Below are positions 34,191-42,543 of a stretch of 64,000 nucleotides of DNA, in pieces (positions within the stretch are counted from its first letter, which is position 1; the number at the start of each line of letters is the position of its first letter). The DNA is from Streptomyces sp. NBC_01669. GTDB taxonomy: Bacteria; Actinomycetota; Actinomycetes; Streptomycetales; Streptomycetaceae. The stretch covers positions 62,001 to 126,000 of the forward strand of contig NZ_JAPEQG010000003.1 of the NCBI RefSeq assembly GCF_026339735.1. Direction: 5' to 3'. The notes beneath the pieces were generated by a model. It was given only the letters and a program-made list of their open reading frames with translations, did not search any database and had not been told where the DNA came from. Made by a program: the position numbers and the translations under genes.

Positions 34191-34498
34191 CCATCTCGTC
34201 CCGCCCTTCTCGGCCTTGGGGGACCCTCGGCGCCGGCGCGGCCGCGGTCGCCGCCTGCGCGGTGTGTTGCGCGGGCCCGCTCCTGGCCGTCCTCGGCGGT
34301 ATCGGCGTCACCTCCGCGATCGGTGCGTTGTGGATGCCCGTCCTGGCGGTGCTGGCCGTGGCCGCCGGGCTCGGCGTTCTGGTGGTGCGACGGCGGCGCC
34401 GGGCGGCGGCCTGCCGTACGGTCGCGGCACGGGCCGACCTCGGCATGCCGACTGTCGGCGCACCCCCGGATGCGGACGGCAGCAAGGCAGCTCGGTGA
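34187..34498 (+). CDS. MerT-like small membrane protein
   Basis: This 103-residue protein has two membrane helices (GAAAVAACAVCCAGPLLAVL and WMPVLAVLAVAAGLGVLVV). A CAVCCAGPLL motif in the first resembles the vicinal cysteine pair of mercuric transporters such as MerT. The cytoplasmic tail is Arg-rich. The start overlaps the MerR stop. It probably moves a thiophilic metal across the membrane, but transcription from the MerR promoter now has to cross the IS607-like insertion. Confidence 0.65.
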   Translation: MTISSRPSRPWGTLGAGAAAVAACAVCCAGPLLAVLGGIGVTSAIGALWMPVLAVLAVAAGLGVLVVRRRRRAAACRTVAARADLGMPTVGAPPDADGSKAAR

Positions 34499-34592
34499 GC
34501 TGGAGCCGCAGGTCAGGCCGAGCACGGTGGCCTGTGAGATGGAACGCGCGGCAGCCACGGGGCGGCCAGCACGGTACGAAGGAACAGTTCGG

Positions 34593-34691
34593 GTGTCGCA
34601 GCAGGAACCGCAGAGCCTGGTCGAGCGGATGGAACACCACCAGGTCGTGCTCTACCTGGCGGCGATGGCCGCCGGTGCGTTGCTCGGCTGG
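34593..34691 (+). pseudogene. Arsenic-resistance transporter (bile acid:sodium symporter family), N-terminal remnant
   Basis: From GTG 34593 the frame reads VSQQEPQSLVERMEHHQVVL and YLAAMAAGALLGW, matching the N-terminus of ACR3-like arsenic resistance proteins. After 34691 it runs into ISL3 sequence and everything else is lost. It would have been the third gene of the MerR operon. Confidence 0.55.
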
Positions 34692-34713
34692 GAGGCTATG
34701 TACGTGAGTTGCG

Positions 34714-36490
34714 GGTTCTGGCACAGATCTTGGGGAGCCATTGCAGTGCGTCACCTCGATGTTCGATTGCGAGGGACTGGCTCCTGTGAGACGGCGTACG
34801 CCTTGTCGCCTCACATCCGGAATTGACGCTCCCTCAGGCGCTTGTCGGTCGATGCCGTGGTCGGCTGTGGACGGTGATGGTGCTGTTCATGCAGGCCGAT
34901 ACATCGTTCTGGGACTCGCTGGTGTTCGACGGGATCGACGAGGTGGATGTCGAGGCGGTCACGGCCGCGTTCGGCACGATCGAGGTGGTGGCGAGAGGCC
35001 GCGCGGCCGGGGCTGCATGTCCGGACTGCGGCCGATTTTCGGACCGAGTCCACGACCGTTACCAGCGCAGGCTGAAGGACCTTCCGCTCGTTGATCAGGG
35101 CTTTGTGATCCGGCTGACGGTCCGCCGCTTCGTCTGCGGGTCGGCGGACTGGCGGCGCCGGACGTTTGCCGAGCCGTTCTCCCGGCTGGCCGCCCCGCAC
35201 GCACGGTTCACCAATCGGCTCAACCACGCCCTGGAGCGAGTGGGGCTCGCCCTGGCGGGGCGGGCCGGCGCTCGGCTGGCTGCCCAGTTGGGCTTCGGTG
35301 CGGGAAGGATGACCTTGTTACGCAGGGTCATGGCGTTGCCCGATCCGGGGTTCAGTACTCCGCGTGTGCTGGGTGTGGACGACTTCGCGATTCGTCGCGG
35401 CCAGACCTACTCCACCGTCTTGACCAGTGTCGAAGACCATCGCGTGGTCGATGTGCTCCCGACGCGTGAAGCCGGGCCGCTGGCCGCCTGGCTGATCCGC
35501 CACCCCGGCGTGGAGATCATCTGCCGTGACCGGGCGGGCGCCTACGCCGAGGGCGCCCGGCGCGGTGCCCCGGACGCTCTGCAGGTCGCTGACCGGTTCC
35601 ATCTGTGGCAGGGACTCGGCCGGGCCGTGGAGACCTGCGTCGCCGACCACCGCGACTGCCTGCGCAACCCGTCGCCCAGCGGCATGTTGCCGGAGGCCAC
35701 CCGACTGGCTTCCGGTCGGCCGCAGGACGACTCGGAGCCCGTCGGCCGGCGGGCCGAGCGGAAGAAGGCGGCACACGCCCTGGTCCACGAGCTGCTTGCC
35801 CAAGGCCACTCACGCCGTATGATCGCCCGGCATCTGGGCTGGGGCCTCAACACCGTGCTCCGATACGCGGCCGCTGCACGCTGGCAGGAGACCTTCCGCG
35901 AGAACCGGCCCCGGTCCAGCAGGCTGGACCCCTACAAGCCCTACCTGGAGCGGCGATTCGCCGAGGGATGCACCAGCATCACCCGACTGCACAGCGAGCT
36001 GGTTGCCGAGCACGCTCCCGTCACCTATGCCATGGTCCGCGTGCACATCGCCACCTTGCGCGGGGCTCCGTCCGCCGCACCGCCGCGGCCGCCGACAGCG
36101 CGGCAGGTGACTGGCTGGCTCACCCGTCGCCCCACCGCCCTGAACGAGGAGGACCGCGTAGCCCTGAAAGACGTTCTGACACGCTGCCCCGAACTGGAAG
36201 CGGCCGCCGCACACGTCCACGATTTTGGCGAGATGCTCGGCGGCCGCCTCGGCAGCACGCTCCCTGCCTGGATCGACGCAGTCGATGCCAGCCAGCTACC
36301 CGGTCTCACCGGCTTCGCACTCCACCTACTCCGGGACCTCGACGCTGTGACAGCCGGGCTCACCCTGGACTGGAACTCGGGCAGCATCGAGGGCGCCGTG
36401 AACCGCATCAAGAAGATCAAGAGACAGCTCTACGGTCGAGCCGGATTCGAACTGCTCCGCAAAATGATCCTGCTCCAGTAGCTGCTCGCG
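34714..36490 (+). mobile_element. ISL3-family element, left end recognisable
   Basis: The left end GGTTCTGGCACAGATC at 34714 is shared with an inverted second copy whose end is at 38064. The noncoding leader up to the transposase start is also shared between copies (for example GATTGCGAGGGACTGGCTCC). No matching right terminal repeat was found after the transposase stop, so the right end is lost or diverged; the end coordinate is approximate. Confidence 0.6.
34877..36481 (+). CDS. ISL3-family transposase (long form)
   Basis: This 534-residue transposase has the N-terminal zinc-binding motif ACPDCGRFSDRVHD, then a second cysteine in RRFVCGSADW, the DDE core with LGVDDFAIRRG, IICRDRAGAYAEGARRG, ADRFHLWQGLG and NSGSIEGAVNRIKKIK. 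An inserted HTH region (GHSRRMIARHLGWGLNTVL) lies in the middle. ATG 34877 is preferred; GTG 34874 is possible. It appears complete. A partial inverted copy of its start is at 37703-37914. Confidence 0.9.
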   Translation: MVLFMQADTSFWDSLVFDGIDEVDVEAVTAAFGTIEVVARGRAAGAACPDCGRFSDRVHDRYQRRLKDLPLVDQGFVIRLTVRRFVCGSADWRRRTFAEPFSRLAAPHARFTNRLNHALERVGLALAGRAGARLAAQLGFGAGRMTLLRRVMALPDPGFSTPRVLGVDDFAIRRGQTYSTVLTSVEDHRVVDVLPTREAGPLAAWLIRHPGVEIICRDRAGAYAEGARRGAPDALQVADRFHLWQGLGRAVETCVADHRDCLRNPSPSGMLPEATRLASGRPQDDSEPVGRRAERKKAAHALVHELLAQGHSRRMIARHLGWGLNTVLRYAAAARWQETFRENRPRSSRLDPYKPYLERRFAEGCTSITRLHSELVAEHAPVTYAMVRVHIATLRGAPSAAPPRPPTARQVTGWLTRRPTALNEEDRVALKDVLTRCPELEAAAAHVHDFGEMLGGRLGSTLPAWIDAVDASQLPGLTGFALHLLRDLDAVTAGLTLDWNSGSIEGAVNRIKKIKRQLYGRAGFELLRKMILLQ

Positions 36491-36526
36491 GCGGTGTTGC
36501 TCTGCCGCTCGTCGGCACGTTCGAGG

Positions 36527-36772
36527 TCAGAGTTCGGTCGTCCAGATCCCGACAGGGTGCTCACTCGGTGGCAGCCACAACTGAGGCTGTGACTCACGAT
36601 GCCTCTCTTCAGCCTGTTCCTCCCAATGAAAGCGGTCATCCACGTCGGGCCACGCAACTTGCAGCACGGGGAAAGGAGGCAGCCGGTAGAACTCGATAGC
36701 CCGGCCGAAGAACGTCCGGTACCAGCGGAGATCGACCTGCCTGAGCGCGACTTGGTGAGGCGATCGAGGGGC
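36527..36772 (-). pseudogene. DUF4262-like protein, C-terminal remnant
   Basis: The complement reads DLRWYRTFFGRAIEFYRLPP, then FPVLQVAWPDVDDRFHWEEQ and LWLPPSEHPVGIWTTEL to the stop at 36527, typical of the end of DUF4262-domain proteins. The N-terminal half is not recognisable. It abuts the ISL3 transposase end and was probably cut by that insertion. Confidence 0.5.
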
Positions 36773-37061
36773 GGGACCCGGCGACCACGAGAAGTGGCAG
36801 CGTGAGGTCGCCGCGCGGATGATTCGTTTCGCGGGGTTCATGGCCGCCGGCACCCCGGCCGTCGGCCAGCGGTCCGGGCTCAGGTTCAGGCCCGCAACCG
36901 GGGTGTCTGCCGTTTGTGGATCACGGGAGCCGATGCGTGTTTTGCCGGCGCGTGCCTCTGTCCGTGGCTGCGGGTGAAGGGTGCACGGGTGTGGTGTCGC
37001 GGTCGGCCTGCAGGTGTTGCCCGGCCTTGGTTCCGGGCGGAGAGGCCGGTAGCAGAAGGCC

Positions 37062-37442
37062 TCAGACTGCGACGGAGAGCAGGTCCACCACGAAGACGAG
37101 TGTCGAGCCCGCCGGGATCAACGGCGAGGGTGACTGGTTGCCGTAGCCGAGGCGCGGGGGAACGATGATCTCGCGCCGGCCGCCGACCTTCATCCCTCTG
37201 ACCCCGCGGTCCCAGCCCTTGATGACCTTGCCACCGCCCACGGCGAACTTGAACGTCTGGCCCCGGTCCCAGGAGGTGTCAAATTCCTTTCCGGACTCGA
37301 AGGTGACCCCGACGTAGTGAACCTGGACAACCCTGCCCGGCTTCGCCTCAAGCCCGTCCCCGACGACGAGGTCGCGGATTGTCAGCTCGGTGGGAGCGTC
37401 ACCCTCCGGAAGGTCGATCTCGGGCTTCGTCAGTTCACTCAT
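37062..37442 (-). CDS. FKBP-type peptidyl-prolyl isomerase
   Basis: This 126-residue single-domain FKBP catalyses cis-trans isomerisation of prolyl bonds. Active-site blocks are VQVHYVGVTFESGKEFDTSW, FAVGGGKVIKGWDRGVRGMK, RREIIVPPRLGYG and STLVFVVDLLSV. There is no signal peptide, so it is cytoplasmic. ATG 37442 (MSELTKPEIDLPEG) is the usual family start. It is trapped between two ISL3 copies in opposite orientation. Confidence 0.9.
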   Translation of the reverse strand: MSELTKPEIDLPEGDAPTELTIRDLVVGDGLEAKPGRVVQVHYVGVTFESGKEFDTSWDRGQTFKFAVGGGKVIKGWDRGVRGMKVGGRREIIVPPRLGYGNQSPSPLIPAGSTLVFVVDLLSVAV

Positions 37443-37639
37443 TGCAGCCTCATTCGCTCGCCGCCGGAAGCCCTCATACAGACCAGCCAGGCGCATGGTC
37501 ACTCTATGCAGTAGATCATCATGCTGCCGTGAACGCTGATCTCCTGGAGTGCATCAAGCCCAACGGAGCACGATGCTCAGTGTGACTGGGCGTGCTACGT
37601 CATCGGTACGCTGCGCCCGTACTCGATGATGGCGGGGCC

Positions 37640-37668
37640 CTGCTCCCCGCGTCCGCGGGTATGGCCCC
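37640..37668 (+). repeat. Solitary degenerate CRISPR repeat
   Basis: This 29-bp stretch begins CTGCTCCCCGC and matches the array repeat of 23304-23882 at 25 of 29 positions, in the same orientation. It is followed by 34 bp and then ISL3 sequence. No second repeat is found within one spacer length upstream. Confidence 0.7.
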
Positions 37669-37702
37669 TGGGCGTCGCCTGGTGGCGCGTGGCCCGCTGC
37701 AC

Positions 37703-38064
37703 GGAAGGTCCTTCAGCCTGCGCTGATAACGGTCGTGGACTCGGTCCGAGAAGCGCCCGCAGCCCGGACACGCCGCCCGGGCCGCGCGGCCTCTCGCCAC
37801 CACCTCGACCGTGCCGAACGCAGCCGTAACCGCCTCGACGTCCACATCGTCGATCCCCTCGAACACCAGCGAGTCCCAGAACGGTGCACCGGTCTGCATG
37901 ACCAGCACCATCACCGCTCACAACCGGCCGCAGCAGAGACCAGAGGGAGCGTCACTTCCGAACGTCAACGGACAAGGCGTACGCCGCCTCACACGAGCCA
38001 GTCCCTCGCAATCGAACGTCGGGGTAACGCTCCGCAACGGCTCCCCAAGATCTGTGCCAGAACC
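37703..38064 (-). pseudogene. ISL3 remnant, inverted copy with transposase N-terminus
   Basis: The complement from 38064 begins GGTTCTGGCACAGATC and runs through the ISL3 leader to ATG 37914, then reads FWDSLVFEGIDDVDVEAVTA, ACPGCGRFSDRVHDRYQRRL and KDLP before homology to the 34877 transposase stops at 37703. It is a deletion derivative in opposite orientation to the copy at 34714. Confidence 0.85.
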
Positions 38065-38129
38065 GAGTTGCGACGTTGTTTCGACGTGAGATCGGGAGTC
38101 GCACGCTCGCGCGAGTAGGCGATGTTCAC

Positions 38130-38330
38130 GAGAACGGGAGTCAGAAGCCGCCTGCGACCCTCAGCGAGGTGGTGGACTCTACGGGCGCCGTCGTGCACTG
38201 CGTGTGCGAGGTCGACGCGCCGGTGCAGGGCGACCTTGTCTCGTTCACGCATACCTACACCAGTCCCGGATGGGACAAGTCGCAGCAAAGCCGCAGCACG
38301 CTGCGCTTCCTCGGCCCGGACGCACGGTCG
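38130..38330 (+). pseudogene. Possible SAM-methyltransferase C-terminal fragment
   Basis: The frame reads EVVDSTGAVVHCVCEVDAPV, DLVSFTHTYTSPGWDKSQQS and STLRFL, a beta-strand pattern resembling the end of class I methyltransferases (FTxxY...STLRF). There is no start and no catalytic Rossmann core, and the frame is lost after about 38335. Identification is tentative. Confidence 0.3.
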
Positions 38331-38441
38331 GGGGGACTTCAGCAACTCCGCCGCGCGGCGCAGCGCGGCGGCCAGGCCGCTCTGTGCCCACTCGCATCGA
38401 CTGTCTGGACGTCTCGTGGCTGTGATGATCGAGACGGTTGT

Positions 38442-39197
38442 CTATCCGTGGTCGGGACGTGGTTGGGCGGGGTCGTTCGAGGTTGTTTCGGGTTTGGTGT
38501 GGAGGACTTCGCGGGCCTGTTCGGCGGCGCGGGTGATGCTTTCGCTGATGAAGTCGAGGAAGCGGGCGATGTTCTCCATGCGGGTGGCGGCGGGGGTGTG
38601 GGGGCCCAGGATGGCGACGCCTTGGCGTGCGGTTTCGACGAGCTGGTCGTTGGATCGGGCGCTGGCGATCGTCGCCTGGTAGAAGAGTTCGTCGTCGACG
38701 ACGTAGCGGTCGCGGCGGCGTTCGTCGCGTTCTCGGCGGACAAGGCTCTGGCTCTCCAGGAAGGCGATCGCTTTGGAGATGGACGCCGGGCTGACCTGGA
38801 GGCGCTGGGCGAGTTGGGACGCGGTGAGGCTGCCCGCGTCGGTGGTGAACAGGCAGGTCAGCACCCGGGCCGTCATCTTGGGCAGGCCCGAAGCCATGAG
38901 GACGGTGGTGAGCGTCTCCTCGTACTCGGCCACGGCCTCGGCGTTGCGTCCGTGTGGCTGGGGGACTGCTTCCGGCCCTCGGGAGGAGGCGGGCTTGCGC
39001 CGGTGGGCGCGGCGTTCGGTGGCGCGGTGGGCCAGGTCGGCGCGGTAGGCGGTGGGGCCGCCGTTGCGCATCACCTCACGCGTGATCGTCGAGGTCGGAC
39101 GGTCGAGGCGTCGGGCGATCTCGGCGTAGGGGAGGCTGTCGGCCAGCCCCAGCGCGATCTGCTGGCGTTCCTGCTGGGTGAGCCTGCCTCCCGGCAT
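38442..39197 (-). CDS. GbsR/MarR-type regulator with extra N-terminal HTH
   Basis: This 251-residue regulator has two DNA-binding modules. Residues about 1-50 (RLTQQERQQIALGLADSLPY, AEIARRLDRPTSTITREV) are an IS30-like HTH. The centre (TARVLTCLFTTDAGSLTASQ, LAQRLQVSPASISKAIAFL) is a GbsR/MarR winged helix with ERRRDRYVVDDELF as the wing. The C-terminal helices follow (ARFLDFISESITRAAEQA). Such proteins sit beside DUF4097 and DrrA-like ABC genes in Streptomyces and probably repress them. It is divergent from the DUF4097 gene. Confidence 0.8.
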   Translation of the reverse strand: MPGGRLTQQERQQIALGLADSLPYAEIARRLDRPTSTITREVMRNGGPTAYRADLAHRATERRAHRRKPASSRGPEAVPQPHGRNAEAVAEYEETLTTVLMASGLPKMTARVLTCLFTTDAGSLTASQLAQRLQVSPASISKAIAFLESQSLVRRERDERRRDRYVVDDELFYQATIASARSNDQLVETARQGVAILGPHTPAATRMENIARFLDFISESITRAAEQAREVLHTKPETTSNDPAQPRPDHG

Positions 39198-39393
39198 CGC
39201 GATCTCCTTGGTGATCCTTCGTGGTGGTTCCTGATCCCCTCACTATAGCGTTCACTTCTCATCCATTGCAATGACCGGAGCGGTCGTCGTTGCGTTACTG
39301 GTGAGATCGTTGCAACGGTTTCCTGGACTCTGCCTGCATAGATGTCAATTCTGTGCAACGAGTGTGTTGTGGCAGTCTGGAAAGCAACGTAGC

Positions 39394-39411
39394 GTTTCCA
39401 ATGTCAGAAAC
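39394..39411. promoter_or_regulatory. Inverted repeat upstream of the DUF4097 gene
   Basis: GTTTC at 39394-39398 and GAAAC at 39407-39411 form a short perfect dyad with an 8-bp spacer, about 25 bp before ATG 39436 and between divergent genes. It is a candidate site for the GbsR/MarR regulator. The surrounding 39200-39435 region also has GTTGCAACG-like elements. Confidence 0.4.
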
Positions 39412-39435
39412 AACGAACGAGCACGGGAGAGCACG

Positions 39436-40101
39436 ATGCAGAAGTTCGACACCCCCGCCCCGATCTCTGCCGTCCTGGACATCCCCGCCGGACGCATCCA
39501 GTTCATCGCCGCCGACCGCGCCGACACCACCGTCGAGGTCCTGCCCGCCAACCCCTCCAAGAGCCGCGACGTCCAGACCGCCGAGCAGACCACCGTCGCC
39601 TACGCCGACGGCGTCCTGCGGATCCACACCCCCGAGCCCAAGAGCCAGCTCTTCGGTCCCTCCGGATCCCTGGAGGTCACCGTCCAACTGCCCGCCGGCT
39701 CCCGCATCGAGGCCAAGGCCGCCAGCTCCGAGCTCCGCGGCGTCGGCCGCCTTGGCGACGTCGCCTTCGAAGGCGCGTATCGCCGGATCAAGATCGATGA
39801 GGCCGCGAGTGTCCGCCTCACTGCGATCGACGGCGACGTCGAGGTCGGCAGGCTGGGCGGCCCCGCGGAGATCAGCACCGCAAGGGGCAACATCCGGATC
39901 ACCGAGGCCGTGCGCGGCACGGTCGTGCTCCGGACCCAGTCCGGCGACATTTCGGTCGCTGCCGCCGCCGGCGTCTCGGCCGCCCTGGACGCCGGCACCG
40001 GCTACGGCCGCATCAGCAACGCCCTCAAGAACGATGGCACCGCCGATCTCGACATCCGCGCCACTACCTCCCACGGCGACATCACCGCCCGCAGCCTCTA
40101 A
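39436..40101 (+). CDS. DUF4097-family beta-strand repeat protein
   Basis: This 221-residue protein is predicted to form a right-handed beta-solenoid (DUF4097). Repeated strands include LDIPAGRIQFIAADRADTTV, LEVTVQLPAGSRIEAKAASS, GDVEVGRLGGPAEISTARGN and TTSHGDITARSL. No signal peptide is seen. In related loci it precedes an ABC ATPase of the daunorubicin-resistance type; here only the N-terminus of that ATPase is left. The biochemical role is unknown. Confidence 0.8.
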   Translation: MQKFDTPAPISAVLDIPAGRIQFIAADRADTTVEVLPANPSKSRDVQTAEQTTVAYADGVLRIHTPEPKSQLFGPSGSLEVTVQLPAGSRIEAKAASSELRGVGRLGDVAFEGAYRRIKIDEAASVRLTAIDGDVEVGRLGGPAEISTARGNIRITEAVRGTVVLRTQSGDISVAAAAGVSAALDAGTGYGRISNALKNDGTADLDIRATTSHGDITARSL

Positions 40102-40124
40102 AGGGCAGAACCAGGACTATCTGT

Positions 40125-40231
40125 CCGAGCCCACCGCGATCGAGATCCTGCCGGTCGTCGCCGACGACGCGGCCGTCCGTCCCCAGGGGCCTGCGATCCA
40201 CGTGCAGGGCCTGGAGAAGTCGTACAAGGCG
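40125..40231 (+). pseudogene. DrrA-like ABC ATPase, N-terminal remnant
   Basis: The frame reads EPTAIEILPVVADDAAVRPQ then GPAIHVQGLEKSYKA, matching the first strand of DrrA-type ABC exporters before the Walker A loop. It then passes directly into the leader of the alpha/beta-hydrolase gene at 40256, so the rest of the ATPase and its permease were deleted. Confidence 0.6.
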
Positions 40232-40255
40232 CACTCACGCGACCAGGTGGAACAC

Positions 40256-41074
40256 ATGACGAAGAACAGCACTTCCTCGACCAATTCGACGTGGACCGGC
40301 ATGGTGCCGGTTGACGATACGGCCCTGGCCGTCACCGACACCGGCGGTCCCGGTATCCCCGTGGTCTACCTCAACGGCCAGTTCGCCACTCAGGGTTACT
40401 GGCGGCGGGTTGTCGCTGAATTGGGGACGGGGTGGCGGCACATCACCTACGACGAGCGGGCTCGCGGCAAGAAATCGAAGCGTTCGGCGGACTATTCCTT
40501 CGAGGCCGCCGTCCGGGATGTCGATGCCGTTCTCGCGGCCAGGGGTGTGGACCGGGCGCTGGTGGTGGGCTGGTCCTACGGGGCGTTCGTCGGGGCGCAC
40601 TGGGCCGGCCGGAATCCGGAGCGTGCCTTGGGCGCGGTCCTGGTCGACGGCGCGTTCCCGTACGACTGGCTCGACGAGGCCATGGAGCAGCGGATCCGGA
40701 AGCTGTTCCGGCGGATGAGCTGGTTCCTGCCGCTGCTGCGCCCGACGGGCCTGGCCCCGCGGATGACCGCCGAACAGCAGGCGAACAGCAACATCGAGCT
40801 CGGCAGACTCTCCCGCGAGCGCGAGCTCGGCCCCGTGCTGGACAACATCACCGTCCCGGTGCGGTACGTAGTTGCTTCGGGGACGTCCTTCGGAAGCCGC
40901 GGCGATGAGCAGGAACGGATACGCACCAGCCTCGATGCGGTGACCGCCCGCAACCCGAACATCCGGATCGGCGCGAAGGTCGCGAGCAACCACGGTGCGA
41001 TCCTGCGTAAGGAGTTCCCGGCCATCGCCGAGGCCGTACGCGAGGTCGCCGCCCTCGACCGCGTGGGGCGCTGA
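40256..41074 (+). CDS. Alpha/beta hydrolase
   Basis: This 272-residue alpha/beta-fold hydrolase has an HG-like oxyanion segment (VVYLNGQFATQGYW), the nucleophile elbow VVGWSYGAFVG, a candidate acid in the VRYVVASGTSFGSRGDEQ region and the catalytic histidine in ASNHGAILRKEFP. ATG 40256 starts it (MTKNSTSSTN). It lies in the position where the ABC transporter genes should be, so its linkage to the DUF4097 gene is secondary. The substrate is unknown. Confidence 0.8.
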   Translation: MTKNSTSSTNSTWTGMVPVDDTALAVTDTGGPGIPVVYLNGQFATQGYWRRVVAELGTGWRHITYDERARGKKSKRSADYSFEAAVRDVDAVLAARGVDRALVVGWSYGAFVGAHWAGRNPERALGAVLVDGAFPYDWLDEAMEQRIRKLFRRMSWFLPLLRPTGLAPRMTAEQQANSNIELGRLSRERELGPVLDNITVPVRYVVASGTSFGSRGDEQERIRTSLDAVTARNPNIRIGAKVASNHGAILRKEFPAIAEAVREVAALDRVGR

Positions 41075-41078
41075 AGAC

Positions 41079-41320
41079 ATGACCAGCAGGACGACGGTCC
41101 GGTACGGGCAGCAGTCCGCGCAACTCAAGGACATCCGGGCCTTCGACCCGGAACGCCAGGGACGTTGGTCATTCTCTTCGCAGCAGGCGACGTCGCGGCG
41201 GCTGGACAAGGCGTTCGCCGCGTTCTTCCGTCGGGTCAAGGCCGCAGAGGCGTCGGGCTATCCGCGCTTTCGTTCGGGCAAGCGGTTCGGCACCGTGGAC
41301 GTGGCCGACGCCCTCGCGAA
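41079..41320 (+). pseudogene. TnpB N-terminal remnant
   Basis: The frame contains SQQATSRRLDKAFAAFFRRV and KAAEASGYPRFRSGKRFGTV, characteristic of the helical N-terminal region of IS200/IS605-type TnpB. The RuvC core is absent. It differs in sequence from the tnpB at 31996, so it derives from another element. From here to 41541 no gene is present. Confidence 0.6.
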
Positions 41321-41497
41321 GGCGACGACGAGATCGTCGAGGCCTTGGAACGCCCGGCTTGACATTTCTTCCAGCGAAGTCGCAAGCCCACCCGCCCAGT
41401 TGGTTCGGCCCTCACCGATGCGACTGCGGACTGGCCTCGGACACAGGCCCGCCGTCGGCTCCGGCCCGGGCTCCCCGCCCCAACGCTCCCAGCAGGC

Positions 41498-41529
41498 CCG
41501 GGGGCCGTCTGACACCCGGACCTGCTGGG
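41498..41529 (-). terminator. Hairpin after the hydroxyproline epimerase gene
   Basis: CCCAGCAGG at 41498-41506 pairs with CCTGCTGGG at 41521-41529, 13 bp past the stop of the minus-strand operon. It is a probable transcription terminator. Confidence 0.55.
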
Positions 41530-41541
41530 CAGTGCCGGTGT

Positions 41542-42543
41542 TCAGAGCAGGAAGCCGGCCGGGAACGGGTCGGTCGGGTCGAGCTGGAACTGGGAGGTTC
41601 CGGTGACCCAGGCCCGACCGGTGATCGACGGCAGCACCGCGGGGAGCGTCCCGACTGTCGTCTCGCCGAGGAGCCGGCCCGTGAAGCGAGTGCCGATGAA
41701 CGACTCGTTCACGAAGTCGCGGCCGATCTCCAGTTCCCCGCGTGCGTGCAGCTGCGCCATCCGCGCACTGGTGCCCGTACCGCAGGGGGAGCGATCGAAC
41801 CAGCCGGGGTGGATCGCCATGGCGTGCCGTGACAGTTCGGCGGTCGATCCGGGAGCTTTCAAGTAGACGTGATGGCAGCCGGTGATGTCGGCCCGCTCCG
41901 GATGTACGGGCGGGGCGTGCTCGTTCACCGCCTCCATGATCGCGAGGCCCGCGGTGAGCAGGTCGTCGGCGCGCGACCGGTTGAAGGGCAGCCCCAGATC
42001 GGCCAGTTCGACGATCGCGTAGAAGTTGCCGCCGAACGCCAGGTCGTAGCCCACCTCGCCGAGGCCGGGGACCTCGACCTTCTGGTCGAGCGCGCAGGCG
42101 AACGACGGGACGTTCTCGATCGTGACCGCCGTGGCCGAGCCGTCCTCGACCGCAACGGACGCGACGACCAGCCCGGCGGGCGTGTCGAGCCGGATCGTCG
42201 TCACCGGCTCGACGACGGGCACCATGCCGGTCTCGACGAGCACGGTCGCGACCCCGATCGTGCCGTGGCCGCACATCGGCAGCAGGCCGGACACCTCGAT
42301 GAACAGCACGCCGTAGTCGGCGTCGGGGCGGGTCGGCGGCTGCAGGATCGCGCCGCTCATCGCGCTGTGGCCGCGCGGCTCGTACATCAGCAGGGTGCGG
42401 ATGTCGTCGCTGTGCTCCATGAAGTGGAGGCGGCGCTCGGCCATGGTCGCGCCGGGGATCGTCCCCACCCCGCCGACGACCACCCGCGTGGGCATGCCCT
42501 CGGTGTGCGAGTCGACGGTGTGGAACGTGCGCCGGGACCTCAC
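41542..42543 (-). CDS. 4-hydroxyproline 2-epimerase (proline racemase family)
   Basis: This 333-residue cofactor-independent epimerase is predicted to convert trans-4-hydroxy-L-proline to cis-4-hydroxy-D-proline. Both catalytic cysteines of the family are present, in LLPMCGHGTIG (Cys near residue 91) and DRSPCGTGTSA (near residue 252), which separates it from the trans-3-hydroxyproline dehydratases that carry Thr at the second site. GTG 42543 overlaps the stop of the deaminase gene (GTGA), and the protein then begins RRTFHTVDSHTEGMPTR as family members do. It is the last gene of the minus-strand operon. The dehydrogenase subunits across the promoter region support the hydroxyproline role. Confidence 0.88.
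   Translation of the reverse strand: MRSRRTFHTVDSHTEGMPTRVVVGGVGTIPGATMAERRLHFMEHSDDIRTLLMYEPRGHSAMSGAILQPPTRPDADYGVLFIEVSGLLPMCGHGTIGVATVLVETGMVPVVEPVTTIRLDTPAGLVVASVAVEDGSATAVTIENVPSFACALDQKVEVPGLGEVGYDLAFGGNFYAIVELADLGLPFNRSRADDLLTAGLAIMEAVNEHAPPVHPERADITGCHHVYLKAPGSTAELSRHAMAIHPGWFDRSPCGTGTSARMAQLHARGELEIGRDFVNESFIGTRFTGRLLGETTVGTLPAVLPSITGRAWVTGTSQFQLDPTDPFPAGFLL

Noticed and set aside
41542..42543. Proline racemase or trans-3-hydroxyproline dehydratase
   Set aside because: Both cysteines are present, which argues against the dehydratase, and the dehydrogenase/deaminase context favours 4-hydroxyproline epimerase over proline racemase; sequence alone cannot fully exclude proline racemase.
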